From assembly GCA_000469685.2 (NCBI GenBank), contig LS997565.1:38493519-38557518 (forward strand): a stretch of 64,000 bases of DNA, written 5' to 3'. The translations under genes were made by a program, and so were the position numbers. Positions 12,601-24,600 of this stretch are shown piece by piece. The notes under the pieces were generated by a model, which did not search any database, was not told where the DNA came from, and saw nothing but the letters and a program-made list of their open reading frames with translations. The DNA comes from Haemonchus contortus (lineage: Eukaryota > Nematoda > Chromadorea > Rhabditida > Trichostrongylidae). Within the stretch, counting starts at the first letter, position 1; each line of letters opens with the position of its first letter.

Positions 12601-15600
12601 ACATATATATATATAACCTTATTCCTTTTCCTACCTTGGAGCACATTTATTCAAAATTATGCTTCCCTGTGGACTTCTTAGTAAAGTGTCTGTCGAAGTG
12701 ACACTGTTTCAAATAATCAGGCAGCTCTCATCATCATACGTACAGCACTTTCACTGTTTATTCTTTCCCCTTTGACTGCCTTAGTGTGTGCTAAAATGTT
12801 TAGATAATGAAGCGTAACAGATGTGTTGCAGTTTCAAACGGATTGACACCTTTTTGGGAAGATCTCGACAACAATCATGCTAATGACGCGATCATTAAGA
12901 ACGCAGCAAGACGGATGCTATCAGTAAATTTCGCCCAACAAATTTGGGAACTGTTACTTAGCTGATGAATAAAAAATAACGTCAGCCACGAGAAAATACT
13001 ATTTTAGGTGGATATCAATGCTGACGATGTTGATCCTATCGCAATGAAGGACTTCCAGGCGAAAGTAGTACCGCGAGTACGTGGAGATCCACTTTATTGC
13101 AAAACAGCTGCTTGTTTGTCGAACGATGGAAAATCGGCAAGTTTTATTCATTTGATCAGGCTGTTTCTTTGAAACTCCCTTTTTAAAGGCAAAGTTCACG
13201 TTACTTCTGGGGTATCTAGGCTTGAACAAGTATTGGAAGTGATGCTACAGAATAGTGCAAGGTGGGAAAGGAAACGAGGAATTGGGGTATTTAGATAAGT
13301 ATAAGGCTTCAAAAAAGAAGTGAAATTAGGGGTTGTACGGAAATACGACTTCAGAAGCTGCATGTATGGGGCATTTACAAGAGTTGACCGAATGTGTGCT
13401 CCACTGCATGCAGCAGATTACAGTAAGCCGCCTGCGTGCAAGGTGTGGGTCCCGGGGCGAATGGTGCAATCTCTACAACTCGTGCAACGCTTAAGAACTC
13501 GTCTGTCTTGGGTGGGCACATCGGCTAGGCCGGTTTTTGGCCTTTATTGCGCCCTATTTGGATGTTTTTTGACCTGATCGTCCCCTGCGCTATACTTGTG
13601 GGTCACAATTTCATTCAAAATAAAATTCTCAAAGACTACTTTTACGTGAACTGGGACTTCAAGAACTTGCATATGTCCATGGTGAGGCACTTTACATTTG
13701 CTGCTGCCATTTTGTACTATCTCTCCCTGAAATCCTTTTGCATTTGGTGATAGTATAAGAGCAGAAAATTTTCGGCCGAGTCTCATGGTCAGCAAAAAGC
13801 CGGGTATAAGTTAGTAGTCGTCTAACAAGGGAAGGATACTAGGTCGCAGTGGCCATTCATGATGAAATGTATACCTCCGTAGGTGGGTTCGAACGCTGAT
13901 TGCAGATCTGTGTTTCAAATCTCCTAAACAATTCTGGGCGCAAAGTTATGGGACCCATTTCCTCCTTGTGTTATACCACTGTACTGAACGAATCACCTAG
14001 CCGAGCAGTTTCAATCCCTGTGCAACGGTCGTCGAGTGGCTAGTGTGGTGGGCTGGTAGGCATGACATCAAGGTTCGAATTCTTGATGCATGCGCTCGTT
14101 TTGCTTTTCTAAAAAATGTGTCCTAAACGCATGCAAAACGTTTTTTTGGGCTCAATATCGACCATTTACGGGGCTATCTAACATTTTAGGAATACTGCAA
14201 AGGTATTACAGAGAATTTTTTGCTACTCATCGGCCCAAGATGTTGAAGCTGACTCGAACAAAAGAGAGATTCTAAACAATCGCTCGAAACGGGCTTCAGA
14301 GGCTTTAAAGTAGTTGGTTCCAAATGATTCATCGGATCATACGCTCTTCAGCATGTTGCTACCGAAATATTCTGGCCGAGGGTGGTGCCATCGCATTTGA
14401 TGGAGGAGTTTCGTTCTTGCAGCGTAACGTGAGCGCCATCTAGGAAGAGGGGATAATAAAGAGCTCTCAAACCATACTACTCGATGCTATGGAAACATGC
14501 CCGTTATCCACTGCGAGGAAGTCGTGTCCGTGAAAGGCGATCACAATGATCCTCTGCGGTCGCCTGATGATGGCCGCGAAGATGGATCCGTAACTTCACG
14601 AAAGAAACCTCGTACGTTTGTGGAAAAGCCAGATTCGGAAGTGAAAAGTAGCCATCAACTTCGTGAGCCGTCCCGTGAGCTCCAATTTTATGCCGTTGGT
14701 AGAAGAGTCCATAGCCTTAAACGTTTGGGTATCGAGAAAGCCGCCCTTACTCGTACATAAAAAACGTTTCATATCATCACGGCAGAGTGCCGTTTGCGGA
14801 AATTAAGGGCAAATGTAAGAGACCATTAGCTTTCAAATTAGCCTACCTTCGACAGTGTGATGTCCAATCTGGTCGACACTATCAGACGCGAACAAACGGA
14901 CCACCGATGGAGATTAGCGGATAAGTTGGGAAGATTTGTCTCAAACTAATGTAGAGATCTCATTGCACGTTAGTCATTCTAACTGAATGACGCTTCAAAT
15001 CAACAATGAAGACCCATGGGGACAATTTCAAAGCAATCGTAGGCGAATTCAGGGCTTTGAGTACAGCCGTGGTATCGTGTCCCACCGCACCACAACGCTT
15101 ACCTCATGGAACCTTCTCGAAAGAGCGTAGACTTCAAAATTAGAATCAATGTGCACACAAAGCGATAAACTATTGTTCTACAGTATTTCTTCAACAATGA
15201 TAATTAATCTGTAACACCGCTTGATAGCGCGGACAGGATTTCTAGAATTTGTGGACCGTATCCCTAAGAGGGCCGTGGTCGGATGAGTCATTCGACCGTA
15301 AGTGCAGGGAGCTGCCGAAGATTTCGAAATACCATCTCGACTGTTAGGGGTAGATAGGCGATTATATTCGGTCAGTATAGGTAAAAAAATTTATTGGTTC
15401 ACTGTTGAGTCCTAAAATGTGAGTCAGCTCCTCAGATGGCCATTGATGTGCCCCAAAAAACGTTTTGCCAGAGTTTAGGGCACATTTTATGGAAAAGCAA
15501 AACAAGCGGGTGCATCAAGGAATCGAACCTTGATGTCATGCGTATCAGTCCACCACACTACACGCTAGGCCACCGTTGCACAGGCATGATATCTGCTGGG

Positions 15601-18600
15601 CTCGGTGATCCGCTCAGTATAGTGGTATAACACAGGGAGGAAATGGGTCCTGAACTTTGTTCCCAGAATCGTGTAGCAGATTTGGAACACAGATATGAGA
15701 TCAGCGTTCGAAACCACCTAAGCGGTATACATCTCATCTTAAATGGCCACTGCGACCAAGTATCCTTCCCTTGTAAGAACCTTCTTGATTAGACGATCAA
15801 GCCCCCAGTGTTGTTTAGCCTGAACATGCATAGACCTGGGCAGACTGGCCAAGCTCATTGTGAATTTGATTTGATTCGATTTATTACACGACTGACTCGT
15901 GTGAACAACGGGAACAAGCAAAAGCAACACGAAACAGAAAATCGACCGAAGAACTAGCCTACTATCTTAGGGCGTAATTACTACATCAAAAAAATTAAGG
16001 GGAAGAAAAGCTATAATTTATATAACGAAGAAGTGAAGCACAACAGTAAACGAGATGCGAAAAAAAAGAAAACAATATCGGAGACCAGGGAGCAAGAGAT
16101 GGGTCAACAGCCTTTTGAAGTGTGCGAGTGATTTAGGCACTGGGCCTCACTTGATAATTTTGTTGGACTCTATACCAGCACGGTGGCAGAAGAACTGGCT
16201 TCTATACCTAGAATTAGGTCTAGGTGTAAAAACCTTGGTATTGCCACCACGAGTACGTGAGTCGCCAGTAGTGGAGAGCCTATGCCTATCTTCAGAGACC
16301 ACACCACAGAGGGTCTTGTAGAGCATGAGTACATCAAAGCATGAGCACGGTACATTTCTGGGGATAGTAAATAACTGTCCATTCCAATAGTTGACGAATG
16401 TATGTCTTGAATGCTCTTAGAATGAGTTGAGAGTCTTCACAAACGAGCGCCTTGTAAGAAATGTATGTCGTATTAGTTGCCTTGCCCACCACCAACCTAC
16501 ATACCCTTCGAAGGTATTGCGAAAATCCTCTGGTTCTTTTTTCAGTATAACGATAATGGATAAACCCTCTGGCGTTAACCAGACTCGTTTTCGTGATGCC
16601 CCCGCAATTCGGTTCCTGTACCATGCGTGTATAGACTTGAAATACAAATAGTATATGAATTGTAGTATTGGAAATTGTGGCATTTGAGGAGAAATCGGAA
16701 AACCAATTTTGGAAGTTCAGATGGCCACATGGGCCCGTCATCTTCATGATGTTTTCTACCTCTACGGATTATCTCTGAATGATTCACTGACGGTGGATCC
16801 AGTTAATGGTGTGTCCAACGCCACGGCTATTTCCAATTCCATGGAACGAAACTTTCTAGGTTAGTGTAGTTTTCAATCGAATTTCGTCAACATAAACAAG
16901 AGAAGATTGAGGTTCATTCCGTAAGCCTTATGCGCAACGAGAGGTGCCCGCTTCCCTCTTATGCGCGAATCAAGAAAAGGTATAAATTTTTTCATTAAAA
17001 CCGAGAATATTATCGAAAGTTACATTCATGAATAAGCGGGATAATCATGGTAAACTATAATGCGATAAGAAGCAATTCGTCCCAAATCACAATAGACAGA
17101 GATGAAGGTCCTCGAGCTGAGATTCGGATGAGGGTATTACATCCATTATTACCATATTACATCCTGTTAGAGCAGGGCTTCATCTCGATAAAGACAGAAG
17201 CTGGGCGCGAGCGTCCTTGGTCCAGGCAGCTGGTCGACTCTTCGAAGAGACTTCTGGAGCTGTTGTCACACGCTAAATAACGACCCATGAGTCAAGAGCA
17301 GTGGACACTGCTGTGGCGGTGGCTGCACATAGGGAAATAGGAGAGAAGAAATGAATGATCAGGCCTGTAATAACTAGGAGCATTTTCAGTGTTTAGGGCA
17401 AGGTGAGAGAAATCACACTTCTAAGCTGTATTCGCCTGACTTACTCCGCTCGATCGAACGATGGAACCAGGGTTGAAGAGTTTATTGCAATATCGTTACC
17501 TTATTCACTCGATTTCATGCTTTTTCCTCTCTGTGGGCCGTTAGAACCAAGTCATAATCATTTCTCCTCTCCTTTTTACCTTTCTAGCAATCCCGTACTC
17601 TCTTAACACAATTTTCTATTTCTGTGCTGTCGAATGGCTGATCTCAGCACGTGCACACCAAAAAATGTTCCAGCTTATTCCATATATACATATATCCATA
17701 TGCCTGTACAATATGCCTTGAAGTGAGACCATCAAGAGTGCTTAACTTCGTTTGGGCTTCAGTGCTAGAAATTCTTCAAAAAAGAAAAAAAGGAAAACAA
17801 ACGTTATCAACAAATCGCGTGTATCTCCTGCAACATCATCAAGGAAAGTCCTGTAGTTTTGGAGTGGGAGGGGGTTAAGTGAATTCTACCTCCGGGCCGG
17901 CTGTAATCCTCAGGTTACTCCGACGTCTTTTGGGACTCAGCCGGTGCTTGGCCGGTCATCGCAAAGTGCAAGACGTGACCGGTTCATCTAATCTTCTACT
18001 CAACATAAGTGTTGCAGCATTGCTTAATCCTCGTTACTCGGTGAAGGTCAGAACCCTGGGTGCTCCTTTATAATTGCGAATATCTTGCACTTCTATTTGT
18101 TCCTCGAAGCGTTGAGTCAAGCTGACTGCACGCTCGTTCTGTCTAACTGGAGTCCAGGCTTCCAAGGGCAAGTCAAGCAGGAAGAACAACAAAGTAAGAA
18201 GGTTGATGCAGAGTTAGACGCGCTCTTTTTCCTTCAGAACTTTGTCGAAGATTAGCCACATACCCATTCTGTCCTACAAAGGAAGGTTTGACTTTTGTGG
18301 AAGTACTGCCACCGTTTTTTCACTTGGCGAGCTGATTGTGAAAATGACAGCTCATTTTTCCAGGGTTGACCGGATTTGTTTCCATAAACTCAAATGGAAC
18401 TCGTATCCCGCTGTTTTCGGTCTACGTACTCGATCCAAATTTCAACCAAGTGACAGCAATAAACTTCACAATGGTTGACGAAACACCAGTGAGTCACTTC
18501 CCTCTACTTTTCCATGTGTTTGAGCTTATTATGGCAATTACGAAAGTTATAATTCTGAGGTGATGATAAAGGGCTACACAAACGAAGCGACAACTCTTTG

Positions 18601-21600
18601 GGCTACTCGAAATGGCCAACGGTAAGATGCGAACATTCATTAGATGAAACTTGTAACTCTTCATTCACAGACCTCTTGTTCGCCCTAAATGTGGCTACAC
18701 TGGAACTGATTGCCCAAAGCCGTTCTGGGAGCAGTACGGTCTATATGTTATCATTGGAGCAGCTCTGCTTGCAGTTCTGCTTGTGTCTGCGATAATATTC
18801 GCGTTTTATGTGATTAAGTGAGTTCTCCTTCACGTTCTTCTACTCTCAGATTTGATGCTGAACATATATTGTTGTTGTTTACAACTAGTTCCACCTCGGT
18901 ACTAGAATTAGCGACATAGTGGTTCATCGTTTAGGATGCGCCGCAAACTCTAAACGCCTTAGTTAATTGGCTGCGTAATTGCAGAATGTAAGTCGATAGC
19001 TGACTCAGAATTCTCGGTATCCGATAGGGGAGGCAGGAGGGAAGGATGGGGCGAGGAGGGGGTCGTTCAATTGACGACGAAGAGATGAAAATTCAGCAGC
19101 ACTACAAACTGAATCTGGAAGATGTAATAACGATGGCGATAAAGTCAAGCATGTACTAGTAACGTAGTACAACTTTTCGAGAGAGCGTAGACGAAATGAA
19201 TAAGTGAGAGAGCTCCTCACTATCATGTCCGAAACTGCGATACCATTGCTCAGCCGCTAATCGTTACGTGAAGTCAATGAGTATGTTACTGAGTTGTTTT
19301 CTTTAACTCTTCACGAGGTTGGTATTCAAGCTTTATTAGGCTGACGTTTCGGCGGAGTCGCCTTCTTCAGAACCTAGAAAGATCATAACAATTCGTGACT
19401 ATCCGACCAAACGTCTCCACTGCCCACACTGAAGTTCGAGACCCCCAGGGCACGCAGGTGATTAAAGGAGAATCACTCACCGTAGCTTGGTGGATTCTTC
19501 GAAACCAACCAGCAATCGATGATAATAATCGACCAGTCTCAGCTGGGGTAGGTCTTCATTCAGAGTCTCTATGGGAAGGCTAACTTTATATAAGGCCGCA
19601 GCTCCCGCGTGATTGCGAGGCATTCTTCCCTACGATTCATTTTTGGATCGGTGACTTGTATCCAAAATGCCTCGAGGGTTTTACGCGCGCATAATTGCGA
19701 TTCCTGTGCCACGACCTCCACGGTAACTTCAAAAACGCCTCCGTTGTGCTTTTGTATTCGATGACTCCCTAAGGCAGTGGACTCGTTCAATCGCTTCATA
19801 CCATCTATGTGCTCCTTAACCCTCACGTGGAGTGGTCTTGCCGTTTCTCCAATATACTCATCCCCACAATCACGGCAAGTAATTTTGTAGACCACTCCAG
19901 ACATGACGAAACCGACGAAACTTTTAAGGTGCTGTGTAGGTTCCAGAAACAAAACACCACATCTAACATTTCGCGGAAGCAAGCACGCGGTATTAAGGAA
20001 CTTCGAGAACTAATAAAGTCTCGAGCCATAAGGTTATCAGTCAGTGACAAAGGAGGAGAGTTTGTAGTGATTCTCACACAACTTGATTGTGAAATAACAG
20101 AACACCATCTGGGAGACACTTCTGTCTACCGCCCAGCTTCTGTGAAGGAATTCCAAACGCAGTTTCGAAGACTGAATCGGATGTGGGTTTCAGTAGCACG
20201 GTTAGCAGGATTGGATTCAACCTTGATAACGCGGCTCAAACTTGAGTCGCCTTGTTGTCCCGTCCTGTATCTGCTCATAAAGACATACAACTTTTTGGAT
20301 GCAGATGACTTAGCTTCAATCAACCCATCATCCGTGAAAGTCCGTCCTATCATAAGCTGCGTGGGCGGCCCTACTGACCGAATTGCGTGGTTTCTTAATA
20401 AATACCATTTTAGTGCAGCTCCTCAAGTTTATTCCCTCCCACCTCACAAACACCCAAATGTTTCTGGATCGCCTTGGCGCACTGCACCTCAGTGGTTCGT
20501 GCGTCATGGAGTCCTTCTATGTAGAAGCCCTTTACACAAATGTCAGTAATGGGTCTGCTATGGAAGCCGTGGTTGAGCTTCTTAGTCAGCACCAAAGCGA
20601 TATAAATATGCGAGGGCTCTCTATATCCCAACTGATGGCACTTGTTAATGAGTGCCTCAGTTGCAACATTTTCATGTGGTCGGGGAGATATTTCGCTCAG
20701 ACTAGAGGCTTAGCTATGAGACAACGATTGGCACCTGTCTTGGCTATAGCATTTATGGCCGTAATTGAAGCGCTTGTACTCAAATACTTGCCCTTACTTT
20801 ACTGCAGGTATTTAGACGACTGCTTCATAGTTTGTGCGACACAGAAAGAAATATGTAGATGTGTGTTTTGATCTGCTGAACTCACAATCGGAGCACATTA
20901 AGTTAACTCGGGAAAAACCGACCGGAAACTGGCTTCCATTCTTGAATGTTCAAGTGAGGTTACACGGCGATACGATGATTACGAAGTGGTACAGAAAGCC
21001 CAGCAATAAAAATATCATTGTCCATTATCACTCAGCTCATCCTTTTTACATAAAGCGAGCGGTTGTTAGGAATATGTTTCGCACCGCCAAGAAGGTTTGC
21101 ACTGGGGAAGATGAGCGAAAAGAGTCGATTAAAGTGGCATGCGATATTGCTGAGATGAATGGCTACCGCATTTTTCCAACTACAAGAAGGGCACCTTCTG
21201 GTGGCGTGATCCTCAGACATGGTAGTACTCCGATCGATGAGAAGATTCCTTTTGTACTACCATTCGTCTCTGATGAGGTCAGTGCCACTATCAGGAAGTG
21301 TCTAAAGAGATCGGGCTTGGAAAATGCGGTTGCTATTGTTAACGTACCATCCCTCAATCTAAAGAAGCGCCTGGTTCGGAACAGACTGTACGATCGCCTA
21401 TGTACAACCTCATCTGGAGTGGTCTACAAAATTACTTGCCGTGATTGTGGGGATGAGTATATTGGAGAAACGGCAAGACCACTCCACGTGAGGGTTAAGG
21501 AGCACATAGATGGTATGAAGCGATTGAACGAGTCCACTGCCTTAGGGAGTCATCGAATACAAAAGCATAACGGAGGCGTTTTTGAAGTTACCGTGGAGGT

Positions 21601-24600
21601 CGTGGCACAGGAATCGCAATTATGCGCGCGTAAAACCCTCGAGGCATTTTGGATACAAGTCACCGATCCAAAAATGAATCGTAGGGAAGAATGCCTCGCA
21701 ATCACGCGGGAGCTGCGGCCTTATATAAAGTTAGCCTTCCCATAGAGACTCTGAATGAAGACCTACCCCAGCTGAGACTGGTCGATTATTATCATCGAAT
21801 GCTGGTTGGTTTCGAAGAATCCACCAAGCTACGGTGAGTGATTCTCCTTTAATCACCTGCGTGCCCTGGGGGTCTCGAACTTCAGTGTGGGCAGTGGAGA
21901 CGTTCGGTCGGACAGTCACGAATTGTTATGATCTTTCTAGGCTCTGAAGAAGGCGACTCCGCCGAAACGTCAGCCTAATAAGGCTTGAGTACCAACCTCG
22001 TGAAGAGTTAAAGAAAACAACGCAGTAACAGAACAATTATGCCGAGGTTCATAGAAAGCCGTACGTGGAAATCAATGAGTATGGCTATTTGAAAGTATAT
22101 CTTTAACAATCTACAATGCATTTTAACGAGTTTTCAGACTTCAAACTTCCAGGTTACGTAAGGAGGAACGAGAACAGCAGCGCTTATTGTGGCAGATCCC
22201 TTACGTGAAGCTGAGAAAGCCGCCTTCTTCGGTGAGACGCTAATGATAAGCACCTAGTATAGGTTTATGAGTCCTGAATAGACTTCACACAATCCAGAAT
22301 TACCAAATTATGCGGAAGGTGTATTCCGAAAATTTTGCAACAGTCCAGATTTCTCTAGAGATTCCCTTGAAGCTTTGATAGGGTTTCCATACCACCTCGT
22401 TCTAAGGGTTCAGAGCCCAAAACAAAGAGACCTCAATGAACATTGATCTTGTCGACAACTGCAATGTCATGGAGTCTCCTAATATTGGGTTGTCCAAAAA
22501 ACCCTGCGACACTTGGAATTTGAAGATCGCTAACTATTCGAAAGCGAATAGCGCCCAATTTTGATTTACGGTAAGGTAGACCACATCTAGCGGGTACTGC
22601 GAAATATTATAAAAAGGCTTCTTCTCTCACGGAAGAACAGTTATGGGTCCTACAAATCCGAGTATCCTTCGACCCATCGTGTACTATGAATTCCTACAAG
22701 GACATTCTGCAAGAGAAGCAGCTCTTAACATCTGCGCTGCATTCAAGAAAGATGTGGTACACCATTCCAGTGTCAGTCGCTGGTATCACCGCTTCGAGTC
22801 CGGAGATATTTCTATCGGAGGACAGGAATGTCCTAGGCGCCCGTCAACTCTTCATGATGACGATTTGCGCAGCGCTTTGATCTTAAAGCCGAACATAACC
22901 ACTCGGGAATTAGCAACGACACTCCGGTGCAGCAAATTAACCGTCAGCAATCGTCTTGCCTCTCTTGGCTTCCGCAAGATTCTTTCGACATGGGTGCCTC
23001 ACGAACTTCGCCAATCGGACCGGGCCTGTCGTGTTAGCATTGCCGAGTCATTGCTTCTCCGTCCGCACAGGAAGGATTTGTTGAATGGGATAGTGACAAG
23101 AGACGAAAGTTGGGTGCTGTATGTAAATGATACTCGAAAGAGTGTGGTTGCCAAAGGGCGAACTGCCACCGAAGCAATCGAAACGTGGTTTGCAACAGAA
23201 GAAGATTCTCCTATGTTGTTGGTGGAATTGTGATGGGATGCTCTACTACGAATTCCTGGAAAGTGGCACTACTGTGACGGCGACGATGTACTCTAACCAG
23301 CTACAGAAGGTAGCCGATGCAATCCTCCACAAGTATCCAAAAACGATTGGAAACCTACCTCCTGCACGACAACGCTCGCCCCCACGTGGCAACGATGACG
23401 CGTCAGAAAATTCAGGAGCTAGGTTGGGAAGTACCACCACATCCACCGTACTCTCCTGATCGAGCCCCTTCCGACTATCACTTGTTCCAGGCCTTGAAGC
23501 GGCACCTGCGAGATAGGAGTTTCGATAATCAGGAGCAACTCAAAATGGAGGTAGGCAACTTCTTCAGCACGCAATCCGCTGATTTCTGGAGAAGTGGGAT
23601 CGAAAAATTGCCAGTGAAATGGATGAAGGTCATCGATAATAACGGCGACTATATCACTGATTGAGCTTGTCTTTTATTGTATAAAAAGCGATGTAAAATT
23701 TGTGTTGTTAGTGTCGCATTATTTTTTGGACAACCCAATATGCCATGCGCTTGAAAGTTAGTAGTGTCCCTTCACAGTATATCTGTGAGCGCCTCTATAA
23801 GGTTCCAGAGAAATCCGGACCAACGTGAAATTTTCGCAGATAATTTCCAACAACCCGATATTTCATTGACGCGATTATTTCAAAGGTTCTCCTGTTCTTT
23901 GGTAAATATAATTTCCATGTCTTGTTTTGACTAAGCATGTTTAGCGTGAACTTCAACAGCAAAGCAAACGATCTCTTCAATCAGGCAAATCAGTGATGAC
24001 GGGAGATTCTAAATTGACAGAATCAAATTTTGGCGATTATGAGATCTACTACCTCGAGAACGAGCCCGTTTTGACTACAAAATATTTTGCGACTGGCCTT
24101 ACGGAAGAAGATCAATCTAGGTTTCCACAGGTTCGCATTACTGCCACCTACTTCACTCAAAGATATTATTGTTGAGATATGCAAAAAAAGGTAAACCACT
24201 CTACCAATACAACTTTACACGAGATTGACAAATATCGCAATGGCCAATCAAGTGCCTAGGTTTAATGTAAACCACAGGTGAAGATCCATGGAAATATGTG
24301 GAAAGTCGAAACGACTTTGAATGCATTCCTTTGCCTCCGTTTAAGTGAACTATTCTTTGTTGCGTATTGGATAGATATAATACAGTTCATCTATAGATCC
24401 TTTTCCATTCTCAACGAATAGCTCAAGATCCAGTTATCAGTTTTTCAGATGAGGAAACTGGATCACGACAATGTTAATCGATTTATCGGACTCTCAATTG
24501 ATGGTGCCGAGTATCTGGCTATTTGGCGAATGTGCACCAGAGGCACTCTAGAGGTTTACTCTGCTGACATTATTTAATTTACTATTTCACCCAATCAATG

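Larger units (their letters stand above)
19286..22071 (+). mobile_element. Penelope-like retroelement (PLE) with inverted flanks
   Basis: The + strand encodes a reverse transcriptase region (about 19990-21340) with [13 protein letters not shown] and YLDDCF (YxDD) motifs. A C-terminal GIY-YIG endonuclease follows at 21414-21745 ([20 protein letters not shown]). This combination defines Penelope-like elements. The coding region is broken by two frame changes, near 20400 and near 20845. The last ~615 bp (about 21414-22030) recur in inverted orientation at about 19286-19898, so a second GIY-YIG copy reads on the minus strand. A 12-bp direct repeat TCAATGAGTATG occurs at 19274-19285 and 22072-22083 and looks like a target-site duplication. 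The host site is the intron after the transmembrane exon. Confidence 0.88.

Noticed and set aside
19569..19982. Minus-strand ORF encoding a GIY-YIG domain as a separate gene
   Set aside because: It is the inverted flank copy of the Penelope-like element's own C-terminus (21414-21745), not an independent nuclease gene.
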